64,000 nt of DNA from CALBJU01 sp965247125 (lineage in GTDB: Bacteria; Bacteroidota; Rhodothermia; Rhodothermales; UBA10348). The stretch covers positions 744,001 through 808,000 of the forward strand of contig CBDFGO010000002.1 of assembly GCA_965247125.1 (NCBI GenBank), in the 5' to 3' direction. The position numbers were made by a program, and so were the translations under genes. This document shows positions 45,023-53,097 of the stretch, piece by piece (position 1 is the first letter of the stretch; each line of letters starts with the position of its first letter). The notes under the pieces are model-generated. The model was given only the letters and a program-made list of their open reading frames with translations, did no database searches and had not been told where the DNA came from.

Positions 45023-45463
45023 ATGGGAATCAAAGAACTATTCTTGCAGAAAGGCTGGGCTGGACGCACGATAGATCGCGATGAAACTGTAGATCGATTC
45101 AACCCGATCATCCGGGTGATGAACGAACTCATGCAATTCTATCTGGCAGCTGCAGAAGCTTCAGGTGACAGCGCAAAGCAGGCCGCGATTTCCGCCAGTC
45201 TGCGTACACTCCGAATGGATATTGGAAAAACGTGTGAGACGGTTTTCAGTTCCGGTGGAGTTGCCTACAACGGCATCGATTTGAATCCGGAAGATTTTCG
45301 CCTGGGTACTGCTCTTCCTGGTAAAATATTGGCTCAAGAGGCCAAACTCGAATCGGCTCTCGACGATGAAACGAATATTGAACACCAGATGCACTCCCGA
45401 GCGATTCTCGGGGTTGTCATTCACAATCAAAAAGAGCGACTTCACTCCCTTCGAGGATTATAA
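45023..45463 (+). CDS. unrecognised 146-aa helical protein in the trp operon
   Basis: A soluble protein with no signal peptide or membrane helix. It appears all-helical: RFNPIIRVMNELMQFYLAAA, then SAKQAAISASLRTLRMDIGK, CETVFSSGGVAYNGIDLNPEDF, and a C-terminal ILGVVIHNQKERLHSL. One Cys at about residue 73. The layout of paired long helices is loosely ferritin-like or dimeric four-helix, but no metal motif is seen and no family is claimed. It lies between trpE and trpS on the same strand, with only 12 bases to trpS, so it is in the attenuated operon and may be linked to tryptophan metabolism. Confidence 0.8.
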   Translation: MGIKELFLQKGWAGRTIDRDETVDRFNPIIRVMNELMQFYLAAAEASGDSAKQAAISASLRTLRMDIGKTCETVFSSGGVAYNGIDLNPEDFRLGTALPGKILAQEAKLESALDDETNIEHQMHSRAILGVVIHNQKERLHSLRGL

Positions 45464-45475
45464 GCTGCATTTCCT

Positions 45476-46501
45476 ATGCCTGCCACGTCAGTATTGAAGC
45501 CTACAGAGACCACTTTCCCACCCATCGTGGTATCCGGAATTCAGCCTTCGGGTACCCTCCATCTTGGCAATTATTTTGGTGCCATTCGGCAGCATATCCT
45601 GCTGCACGATCAGTTTCAGTCCTATTTTTTCATTGTCAATTATCACGCTTTGACGACGCTCCAGGACCCAGAAGCGCTCAAGAAGTACACCATTGACGTT
45701 GCCCTGGACTACTTGGCTCTGGGATTTGACCCGGCCAAATCCAACCTTTTTCTGCAGAGCGACGTGCCGCAGGTGACCGAGTTGTCGTGGATTTTCTACA
45801 CCATCACACCGGTATCCCAGCTCGAAAAGGGGGTCTCTTTCAAGGACAAGGTCGCGCAGGGACTGGCGGCCAACGCGGGTCTTTTCAATTACCCGATTCT
45901 ACAGGCCGCCGATATCCTGGTCTACGGCGGAACCCAGGTACCCGTCGGAGCAGATCAGAAGCAGAATGTTGAGATCTGCCGAGATCTTGCTGTCCGATTC
46001 AACGATCGGTTCGCAGGCGAAGAGCCCATACTGCCCGTACCCGAGGCTTACATCCTGGATGACGTGGCGGTCGTGCCGGGAACGGACGGCCGAAAGATGT
46101 CGAAAAGCTACAATAACACCATAGGTATTTTCGACGAGGGCAAGGAGCTGAAGAGGAAGGTCATGAGCATAGTGACGGATTCCACTCCTCTCGAAGAACC
46201 GAAAGATCCCGACACGTGCAACGTCTTTGCTCTGATTAGCCTGTTCGCCAGTGATGACAGACGAGAAGAGATCGCTGCGGCGTATCGCGCTGGAGGGTAC
46301 GGCTACGGACACGCAAAAAACGATCTGCTTTCGTTGATCACCGAAACCTTCGCCGAAGCCCGCGAGCGCAGGCGGACCCTCGAAACCGACACCGATTACG
46401 TGCTTGACGTTCTGCAGGCCGGCGGCGTTCAGGGACGCGAGCAGGCCGAACAAATCATGGAAAAGGTGCGCTCGGCCGCAGGCCTGATCACCACGTATTG
46501 A
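45476..46501 (+). CDS. trpS: tryptophanyl-tRNA synthetase
   Basis: 341 residues; class I synthetase charging tRNA-Trp. The HIGH-type motif is GTLHLGNYFG near residue 24 and the KMSKS motif is GRKMSKSYNN near residue 203; the Trp-binding core has FLQSDVPQVTELSWIFYTI. Location inside a biosynthetic trp operon is unusual, because the enzyme sets the charged tRNA-Trp level that the attenuator reads. It overlaps no neighbour and is followed 7 bases later by trpG. Confidence 0.97.
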   Translation: MPATSVLKPTETTFPPIVVSGIQPSGTLHLGNYFGAIRQHILLHDQFQSYFFIVNYHALTTLQDPEALKKYTIDVALDYLALGFDPAKSNLFLQSDVPQVTELSWIFYTITPVSQLEKGVSFKDKVAQGLAANAGLFNYPILQAADILVYGGTQVPVGADQKQNVEICRDLAVRFNDRFAGEEPILPVPEAYILDDVAVVPGTDGRKMSKSYNNTIGIFDEGKELKRKVMSIVTDSTPLEEPKDPDTCNVFALISLFASDDRREEIAAAYRAGGYGYGHAKNDLLSLITETFAEARERRRTLETDTDYVLDVLQAGGVQGREQAEQIMEKVRSAAGLITTY

Positions 46502-46508
46502 AGATGCC

Positions 46509-47093
46509 ATGATTCTGATCATTGACAATTACGACAGCTTCACCTACAACCTGGTCCATCTGGTGGCGCGGAACACGACGCTTTTGCAGGTATCCCGAAA
46601 CGATGAGATCACCCTGGAGGATATCAAGGAGCTCAATCCTTCCGGAATTTTGATATCCCCCGGGCCGGGCCGCCCAGCTGACGCAGGTATAACCTGTGAC
46701 ACCATCCGGGAGTTGGGGCCGAGCGTTCCGATTCTTGGTGTCTGCCTGGGGCATCAGGCGATAGGCGAGGTATACGGATGCAGGATTACGTACGCACCAA
46801 AACTGATGCACGGCAAGACCAGCGAAATTCATCACGATGGCAAAGGAGTATTTCAGGCGGTCTCCGATCCGTGTACAGCCACTCGCTACCATTCCCTCGT
46901 AATTGAGCCCGAAACAGTGCCCGAAGTGCTTCTGGTCACCGCGCGAAGCGAAGACGGAACCATTATGGGAGTCAGGCACACCTCTCATCCTGTGGAGGGA
47001 ATTCAATTCCATCCTGAAAGTCTCCTCACCGAGGAAGGACCTGCGATGATCGACAACTGGATGCTTTCCCTGCAGCTCGCAAACGCCGAATAA
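46509..47093 (+). CDS. trpG: anthranilate synthase component II (glutamine amidotransferase)
   Basis: 194 residues; supplies ammonia from glutamine to TrpE. Class I amidotransferase triad: Cys in ILGVCLGHQAIGE near residue 79, His and Glu in IQFHPESLLT near 170. The N-terminal LIIDNYDSFTYNLV and SPGPGRPADAGI match TrpG/PabA. It is detached from trpE by three frames. A role shared with para-aminobenzoate synthesis cannot be excluded. Confidence 0.96.
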   Translation: MILIIDNYDSFTYNLVHLVARNTTLLQVSRNDEITLEDIKELNPSGILISPGPGRPADAGITCDTIRELGPSVPILGVCLGHQAIGEVYGCRITYAPKLMHGKTSEIHHDGKGVFQAVSDPCTATRYHSLVIEPETVPEVLLVTARSEDGTIMGVRHTSHPVEGIQFHPESLLTEEGPAMIDNWMLSLQLANAE

Positions 47094-47110
47094 TCACGGC
47101 GAGTCCATCC

Positions 47111-48133
47111 ATGCACAGCATTCTCACCAAACTTGCCAAACAGGAACCACTCGATCGAATCGAGGCGGCGCGCGCCATGAAACTGATGCTCTCCGGCGAA
47201 GTCACGCCGGAGGAAATCGCAGCGTTTCTTCTCGGACTGCGGGCGCGCGGTGAGTCGCTCGAGGAGTTAATCGGATTGACCGAAGCGATGAGGGCCTTTT
47301 CCGTCAAGGTTTCGGCTCCACCGGAGGCCATAGACATCGTTGGGACGGGTGGCGATCGCAGTGGATCGTTCAATGTTTCGACGACGACGGCGTTTGTCTG
47401 CGCAGGGGCGGGTGCGATCGTGGCGAAACACGGAAATCGTTCTGTGTCTTCAAAATGCGGCTCCGCGGATGTACTCGCTGAACTCGGTGTTAAAACAGAA
47501 CTGGGCAAGGAAGGAGTTGAATACTGTCTCGATCGTGCGGGGATGGCTTTCATATTTGCACCTACGTTCCATCCTGCACTCAAACATGTGATGCCGGTCC
47601 GCCGCGGTCTGAAGGTTCGTACGTGTTTTAATATTCTGGGTCCACTCTGCAATCCTGCCTCCGTCACCAAGCAACTGGTGGGTGCGTTCAGCAAGGAAGT
47701 TGCCTCAATGATGGCGAGTATTCTGGCTGCGCTGGGATCTGAATCTGTAATCTGTGTCCATGCACACGATGGAATGGATGAAATATCCATTTCAGGCCCA
47801 ACTACCATCTTTCGGGTTCAACCCACCGATGATACTGTTGTAGAAAAGGTGATCGCGCCCGAGCATTTCGGGCTTCCCAGAGCCAAGAACGAAGAGATCG
47901 CAGGCGGGGATGCGGCCGAAAATGCTCAAATCCTGCTCGGCGTCCTCCGCGGCGAGAACGGTGCCCGCCGAAATATTGTGGCATTGAATGCCTCATTTGC
48001 GCTGGTTGCCGCCGGCATGGCTGATACGGTCGAAACGGGTCTTTCAATGGCGTTCGAATCCATCGACAGCTCAATGGCACTCACGGCTCTGAATGGCCTG
48101 GTAGACGCCAGTCAAAACGCTCCAGGACTGTGA
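47111..48133 (+). CDS. trpD: anthranilate phosphoribosyltransferase
   Basis: 340 residues; joins anthranilate with PRPP. Motifs: DIVGTGGDRSGSFNVSTTTA (PRPP loop), KHGNRSVSSKCGSADVLAELG, FAPTFHPALKHVMPVR and FNILGPLCNPA. The helical N-terminal domain (AMKLMLSGEVTPEEIAAFLL) is normal. Its TGA overlaps the trpC start by one base. Confidence 0.97.
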   Translation: MHSILTKLAKQEPLDRIEAARAMKLMLSGEVTPEEIAAFLLGLRARGESLEELIGLTEAMRAFSVKVSAPPEAIDIVGTGGDRSGSFNVSTTTAFVCAGAGAIVAKHGNRSVSSKCGSADVLAELGVKTELGKEGVEYCLDRAGMAFIFAPTFHPALKHVMPVRRGLKVRTCFNILGPLCNPASVTKQLVGAFSKEVASMMASILAALGSESVICVHAHDGMDEISISGPTTIFRVQPTDDTVVEKVIAPEHFGLPRAKNEEIAGGDAAENAQILLGVLRGENGARRNIVALNASFALVAAGMADTVETGLSMAFESIDSSMALTALNGLVDASQNAPGL

Positions 48134-48930
48134 TGATGCAAGCCAGGGGCACCATACTTGAGGCGATTGTACGTGATACCCGGGGAGTGATCTCGGCGCG
48201 AAGGGCCGACCGAAGCTTATCGACACTGGAGTCCATGTCCGGATTCTCGCGTCCTACACTTTCCCTCGCTCGCGCGCTGAACGAGCCTTTGTTTTCGGTG
48301 ATCGCCGAAGCCAAAAAAGCGTCACCCTCGAAGGGCGTGATTCGTGAAGACTTCGATGTCGTGTCTATCGCCCGGGAGTACCAGGACGGCGGCGCAGCGG
48401 CGGTCTCCATTCTGACCGAACCTCTCTATTTTCAGGGCGATATCGCCTTTCTGGAAATCTGTCGACCCCATATTCAAATTCCAATTCTCAGAAAGGACTT
48501 TATCGTCGACACCTACCAGATTCATGAAGCGCGCGCGTTCGGGGCGGACGCCGTCTTACTGATAGCGGCTTGTCTGGAACGATCTCAGATCGCTGAACTC
48601 CAAGCCGCGGCTGAGGAGTTGGAACTGTCTGTTCTCGTCGAGCTCTACGCTCCATCTGAACTCGACCTCATCGATGTGGATCGCACCGACATCATCGGGG
48701 TGAACAGCCGTGATCTGCACACCTTTGAAGTAAACATGGACCGAGCCATCGATGTTTTGAATCGGCTGCCGCAGCATGTCATTCGAGTCGCTGAAAGTGG
48801 GATCGAGAGCCAGGACGATGGACTCCGCCTGCGAGATGGCGGGATTCACGCTGCCCTGATCGGAGAATACTTCATGCGTGAAGAACGACCGGGCGTCGCA
48901 CTTGCATCATTTTTGAAGGGGCTGGCATGA
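48133..48930 (+). CDS. trpC: indole-3-glycerol-phosphate synthase
   Basis: 265 residues, (beta-alpha)8 barrel. Motifs: VIAEAKKASPSKGVIRED, ILTEPLYFQGD, PILRKDFIVD, and VESGIESQDD region (AESGIESQDD). A GTG one codon earlier is also in frame. Its end overlaps trpF by ATGA. It is not fused to trpF, unlike E. coli. Confidence 0.96.
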   Translation: MMQARGTILEAIVRDTRGVISARRADRSLSTLESMSGFSRPTLSLARALNEPLFSVIAEAKKASPSKGVIREDFDVVSIAREYQDGGAAAVSILTEPLYFQGDIAFLEICRPHIQIPILRKDFIVDTYQIHEARAFGADAVLLIAACLERSQIAELQAAAEELELSVLVELYAPSELDLIDVDRTDIIGVNSRDLHTFEVNMDRAIDVLNRLPQHVIRVAESGIESQDDGLRLRDGGIHAALIGEYFMREERPGVALASFLKGLA

Positions 48931-49559
48931 CGCGAATCAAGATCTGCGGCATAACGAATCTGGCCGATGCGCGCTATGCCTCGGGCGCAGGGGCTGACTT
49001 TCTGGGATTCGTACAGCATTCCGGAAGCCCGAGATATATCGAGTCTGAATCGGCCAAAGATATTATCGCGTGGCTGTACGGTGCACGGCCTGTTGGCGTA
49101 TTTGTCAATGAGACCGCGTCCGTTGTCAACGAAACCTGTGATCGGGTAGGCTTTGAGTTTGTACAACTCCACGGCGATGAAACCGTGCCGTACTGTGAAG
49201 ACATTGATCGGCCGATCATCAAAGTGATTCGGGTTGGCGAGGATATGAATCGGGACTCTCTTCGCTCCATCATGTCCGAATTCGAAGACGTGTCGGAGTA
49301 CTTCTTGCTGGATACGAAAACAGATGCTGAATATGGTGGCTCCGGAAAATCTTTCGATTGGTCGATCCCCCAAGATCAGTCATTCGTGCGACCTATTTTC
49401 CTTGCCGGCGGCTTGAATTCCGATAATGTCGCCACGGCGATCGATAGGATTTCACCCTTTGCGGTCGACGCAAGCAGCAGCCTTGAAGAATCACCGGGAC
49501 AAAAGGACTTTGGGAAAATTGACGCGTTCATTCGCGCTGTTCGCGGGGTGAAAGCATGA
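48927..49559 (+). CDS. trpF: phosphoribosylanthranilate isomerase
   Basis: 210 residues. The catalytic Cys is in RIKICGITNLADARYA (residue 7), and the catalytic Asp in LLDTKTDAEYGGSGKSFDW near residue 132, followed by FLAGGLNSDNV. The last phosphate loop reads VDASSSLEESPGQKD, where most homologues have VDVSSG-like residues; probably neutral. Coupled by ATGA overlaps to trpC and trpB. Confidence 0.95.
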   Translation: MTRIKICGITNLADARYASGAGADFLGFVQHSGSPRYIESESAKDIIAWLYGARPVGVFVNETASVVNETCDRVGFEFVQLHGDETVPYCEDIDRPIIKVIRVGEDMNRDSLRSIMSEFEDVSEYFLLDTKTDAEYGGSGKSFDWSIPQDQSFVRPIFLAGGLNSDNVATAIDRISPFAVDASSSLEESPGQKDFGKIDAFIRAVRGVKA

Positions 49560-50794
49560 GTAACGACGAAGGACAATCAGGCTCAAAAATGAAATCCTCG
49601 GCTCCTCCAACCCCGTATTTGGCTCCTGACGAAGATGGGCATTTTGGCGATTATGGAGGAGCCTACGTACCCGAGATACTCGTTGGCGCCCTCGAGGAGC
49701 TTTCGGCCGCTTTTGAGGAGGCCAGAAGCAGCCCCGCGTTCCAGGCGAAATATCACGGCTTGTTGAATGACTACGCTGGAAGACCCACGGCGCTCACCTT
49801 AGCAAATCGTCTGACCGAGCATCTGGGTGGGGCTCGAATTTACCTGAAGCGGGAAGATCTGTGTCACACGGGTGCGCACAAGATCAACAATACGATAGGA
49901 CAGATCCTGCTGGCCAGAAAAATGGGAATGACGAGGATCATCGCGGAGACTGGTGCCGGCCAGCACGGCGTAGCTACCGCTACCGTGTGCGCCAAGTTTG
50001 GCATGAAGTGTGTCGTCTACATGGGTTCAGAGGATATGGAGCGGCAGCGACTGAACGTCCAGAGGATGGAGCTGCTTGGCGCCGAGGTCCGACCCGTGAC
50101 GAGCGGAAGTAAGACCCTCAAGGATGCAACCAACGAAGCCATCCGGGATTGGGTCGGCAATGTGCGTGATACGTTTTACATCATAGGCTCCGTGGTCGGC
50201 CCGCATCCGTACCCGAAAATGGTCAGATCTTTTCAGACCGTAATTGGACGGGAGGTGAAGGAACAACTCCAGGTTAGAGAAGGACGCTCCCATCCGGATA
50301 TTCTCGTGGCGTGTGTGGGAGGGGGCTCGAACGCCATCGGACTCTTTTATCCGTACCTGGATAATCCAGCTGTTCGATGCATAGGCGTTGAGGCGTCTGG
50401 AGAAGGACCGGGTGGAAGACATGCCGCCACGTTGACCCTCGGCAGACCGGGCATTCTGCATGGTGCGTCGAGCTACCTGTTGCAGGACGACCAGGGCCAG
50501 GTGGAGCTGGCCCATTCCATCTCAGCGGGCCTGGACTATCCGGGGGTGGGGCCGGAGCACTCGTTCCTGAAGGACAACGGACGCGTAGAGTACATCACCG
50601 CCTCTGATGAAGATGCTCTTCAGGGTGTTCGCCTGCTTTCACGCACAGAAGGCATCATTCCCGCCCTCGAGACCGCCCACGCGATTGCGGCTTTACCAGA
50701 CATCGTCTCCCAATCTGAACTCGAAGAAATCATTGTTGTCAATTGCTCGGGCAGGGGTGATAAGGACATGTCCACGATCTCGGAGCACGTCTGA
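49556..50794 (+). CDS. trpB: tryptophan synthase beta chain
   Basis: 412 residues. PLP enzyme making tryptophan from indole and serine. The PLP lysine is in EDLCHTGAHKINNTIGQILL near residue 110; GAGQHGVATATVCAKFG and GGGSNAIGLFYPYL follow, and EGIIPALETAHAIA lies near the end. The first 20 residues (MSNDEGQSGSKMKSSAPP) are an extension relative to typical TrpB; another ATG at 49589 is possible. Two bases... the ATG of trpA begins one base after its stop. Confidence 0.97.
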   Translation: MSNDEGQSGSKMKSSAPPTPYLAPDEDGHFGDYGGAYVPEILVGALEELSAAFEEARSSPAFQAKYHGLLNDYAGRPTALTLANRLTEHLGGARIYLKREDLCHTGAHKINNTIGQILLARKMGMTRIIAETGAGQHGVATATVCAKFGMKCVVYMGSEDMERQRLNVQRMELLGAEVRPVTSGSKTLKDATNEAIRDWVGNVRDTFYIIGSVVGPHPYPKMVRSFQTVIGREVKEQLQVREGRSHPDILVACVGGGSNAIGLFYPYLDNPAVRCIGVEASGEGPGGRHAATLTLGRPGILHGASSYLLQDDQGQVELAHSISAGLDYPGVGPEHSFLKDNGRVEYITASDEDALQGVRLLSRTEGIIPALETAHAIAALPDIVSQSELEEIIVVNCSGRGDKDMSTISEHV

Positions 50795-50795
50795 T

Positions 50796-51608
50796 ATGAG
50801 ATCCGTACTCGCCGATCATATCCTGGAAATTTCCAGGCGAGGAGAAAAGGCGCTCGGGATTTTTATTACCAGTGGATTTCCGAATCTGGAAGCCACTGCC
50901 CCACTGCTTCAGGCGATTGATGAAGCCGGCGCAGACTTCATCGAACTCGGAATGCCGTTCAGTGACCCTCTTGCAGAGGGAATTCCCATCCAGAAATCGA
51001 GTCAACTCGCATTGGAATCTGGTGTAACGATGCAAGACACGCTACGATTTGCGGCCGAGTTCAGAAAAACTTCTGAGACGCCGCTCGTGCTCATGGGATA
51101 TGGAAACCCCATTATGCAGTATGGGATAAGCAACTTTTACAGTGACGCACGATCTTGTGGGGTAAACGGAGTCATTCTACCCGACGTCCTGCCTGACATG
51201 GCCTCGCCTTTTTATCGGGCCGCCCAGGCGAACAAAATTGACGTCATCTGTTTGATTTCGCCCACCACCTCTGCAGATCGAATGAAAAAAATTGACAGGC
51301 TTTCGAGCGGTTTTGTGTATGCAGTGTCGGTGACGGGCGTTACAGGATCGGATCTTGGAGACTCCAAGCCTATCCTGAACTATCTGAAACAGGCCAAACA
51401 GCACATTTCGCGGAATCCAATCCTGGTGGGATTCGGGATTAGATCAGGCGCGGATGTGCGCAAGATGACGCCCGACATCGAAGGCGCTATTGTTGGGTCC
51501 GCCCTGGTCAGGATAATTGGGGATCTCTGGGCAGATAGCTCCTTACAATCATCCGAACGCTTGGAAAGGGTGAAATCCTTCGTCCGCGAATTGAAATCAG
51601 ACTCCTAA
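50796..51608 (+). CDS. trpA: tryptophan synthase alpha chain
   Basis: 270 residues from the ATG at 50796. Cleaves indole-3-glycerol phosphate; catalytic Glu is in FIELGMPFSDPLAEGIPIQ near residue 50 and Asp in GVILPDVLPD. Loop 6 (YAVSVTGVTGSD) and phosphate site (GFGIRSGADV, VGSALVRII) are intact. A longer in-frame start lies inside trpB and is not used. It is followed within 2 bases by the DUF4837-type gene. Confidence 0.97.
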   Translation: MRSVLADHILEISRRGEKALGIFITSGFPNLEATAPLLQAIDEAGADFIELGMPFSDPLAEGIPIQKSSQLALESGVTMQDTLRFAAEFRKTSETPLVLMGYGNPIMQYGISNFYSDARSCGVNGVILPDVLPDMASPFYRAAQANKIDVICLISPTTSADRMKKIDRLSSGFVYAVSVTGVTGSDLGDSKPILNYLKQAKQHISRNPILVGFGIRSGADVRKMTPDIEGAIVGSALVRIIGDLWADSSLQSSERLERVKSFVRELKSDS

Positions 51609-51609
51609 T

Positions 51610-52746
51610 ATGCAGAAAGGCTCCTTTTATACAATTTTGTTGATTCTAACGGTGGGTGCAAGTCTCCTGATGGGCTGCGAGGCACTCGAATATCGACCGG
51701 GCGCTGTGGGTCGTGAAGGTGACGTCGTTGTTGTCATCGATTCTGCCCGCTGGGCAGGACCGCTGGGTGAATCCATTCGGGGCAATATTGCACCGTACCT
51801 GGGGACCCTCCCGGCACCGGAGCGGGAATTCAATCTGCGGCGCATTTCTCTGACCTCCAAACGATTGCTGGATTCCATTCAGAAACAGAAAAATGTCGTT
51901 TTTGTAGCGCCGCTCTCAGATGAAACCCCGGAAGCAGAGTTCCTGCGCACGCGCCTGGATGAGGAAGCGCTTGCCGTCGTGATGTCGGGGCAAGCCTCAG
52001 TCGTATCGCGCAGAGATCTGTGGAGAGCGAATCAGCAGGTGTTCTACATACTGGGTAAGGATGAAGACTCGCTCATTGATGAATTAAATGATCGTGGAGA
52101 AGACATCCGGTATCAGTTCAATGAAATAACCCGTAAGCGATTGACCGTTGAGATGTTCAAAGACGGGCGCCAACCGGAGCTGGAGGAGCTGTTAATGACA
52201 GGCCACGCGTTCGCTGTAAAGGGCCAGCACGATTATTTCGTGGCGCTCGACACAACCAATTTTGTCTGGCTTCGACGCGTGATTAATGCAGATTCCTGGC
52301 GGAGTGTTTTCGTCTACTACATCGAAGATTTCAATCCCGCCAATTTGACTCCGGAATGGGTGTATGAAGCGAGGGAAAGACTCACGGAAACCCACATTCG
52401 TGGGAATATGGACGGATTCGTGGCCATCGATTTCAGGAGAGAACTGACCTCCGAAAACATCGTCTTTCTCGGCCGATTTGCCTACGAAACGCGGGGGTTA
52501 TGGCATATGATTGGCGAGGAACCCTCCGGCAAAAGAGTCGCCTATGGCATGGGCGGCCCATTCGTGAACTACACATTTTACGATGACGAGACTGGACGCC
52601 TGTATATGATTGATGGGATGGTCTTTGCGCCCGGATATGACAAACGCGAATTTCTGCGACACATAGAGACCATCTCCCACACGTTCTGGACAAAGGAAGA
52701 AGTATCGGTTGAAGATGAACTTGCGTCTTCGGCGTCCGGAGGATGA
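51610..52746 (+). CDS. DUF4837-type lipoprotein
   Basis: 378 residues with a lipoprotein signal (TILLILTVGASLLMGC, Cys23). The exported body (EGDVVVVIDSARWAGPLG, KNVVFVAPLSDETPEAEFLR, DRGEDIRYQFNEITRKRL) fits DUF4837, a Bacteroidota protein family of unknown function. It starts one base after the trpA stop codon and so probably belongs to the trp transcript, although no link to tryptophan is known. Family call is from memory of its shape, moderately sure. Confidence 0.82.
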   Translation: MQKGSFYTILLILTVGASLLMGCEALEYRPGAVGREGDVVVVIDSARWAGPLGESIRGNIAPYLGTLPAPEREFNLRRISLTSKRLLDSIQKQKNVVFVAPLSDETPEAEFLRTRLDEEALAVVMSGQASVVSRRDLWRANQQVFYILGKDEDSLIDELNDRGEDIRYQFNEITRKRLTVEMFKDGRQPELEELLMTGHAFAVKGQHDYFVALDTTNFVWLRRVINADSWRSVFVYYIEDFNPANLTPEWVYEARERLTETHIRGNMDGFVAIDFRRELTSENIVFLGRFAYETRGLWHMIGEEPSGKRVAYGMGGPFVNYTFYDDETGRLYMIDGMVFAPGYDKREFLRHIETISHTFWTKEEVSVEDELASSASGG

Positions 52747-52749
52747 TTC

Positions 52750-53097
52750 ATGGAGGGTCGCAATAAAGTCGGAAGTGTCGCAGCGCTGCTGTTGATCCTC
52801 ACATCAGGGCTTGCCTGCAAGGGACCAATCGATACCGATGTGGTCGTACTTACCGCGAGCGATTCATCGTTCGCCACCATCCTCACTGACCTTCATCTCA
52901 CGGATGCTTCATCGTATCTGGAGGCCCAGAAGAATTCGGATTTTTCATCCGTCGATATTGAAGCCCGAGACTCTATTCTGGCGGCTCACGGCACGACGGA
53001 GACTGAGTTTATGGATCGCGTTGAGCAACTCCTGGCCGAGCCAGAGAGACTGCTGGCCATCTACAGCCTGGTCCTCGATCAAACCCCTCGTCAATGA
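52750..53097 (+). CDS. DUF4296-like small lipoprotein
   Basis: 115 residues with a lipobox SGLAC (Cys23). The mature part contains ILTDLHLTDASSYLEAQKNS and AHGTTETEFMDRVEQLLAEP, the helical LxDLHLA-type and yGxt-xeEF patterns of DUF4296, a Bacteroidota family of unknown function. Starts 3 bases after the previous gene and ends overlapping, tail to tail by 7 bases, the recQ-like gene on the other strand. Confidence 0.78.
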   Translation: MEGRNKVGSVAALLLILTSGLACKGPIDTDVVVLTASDSSFATILTDLHLTDASSYLEAQKNSDFSSVDIEARDSILAAHGTTETEFMDRVEQLLAEPERLLAIYSLVLDQTPRQ

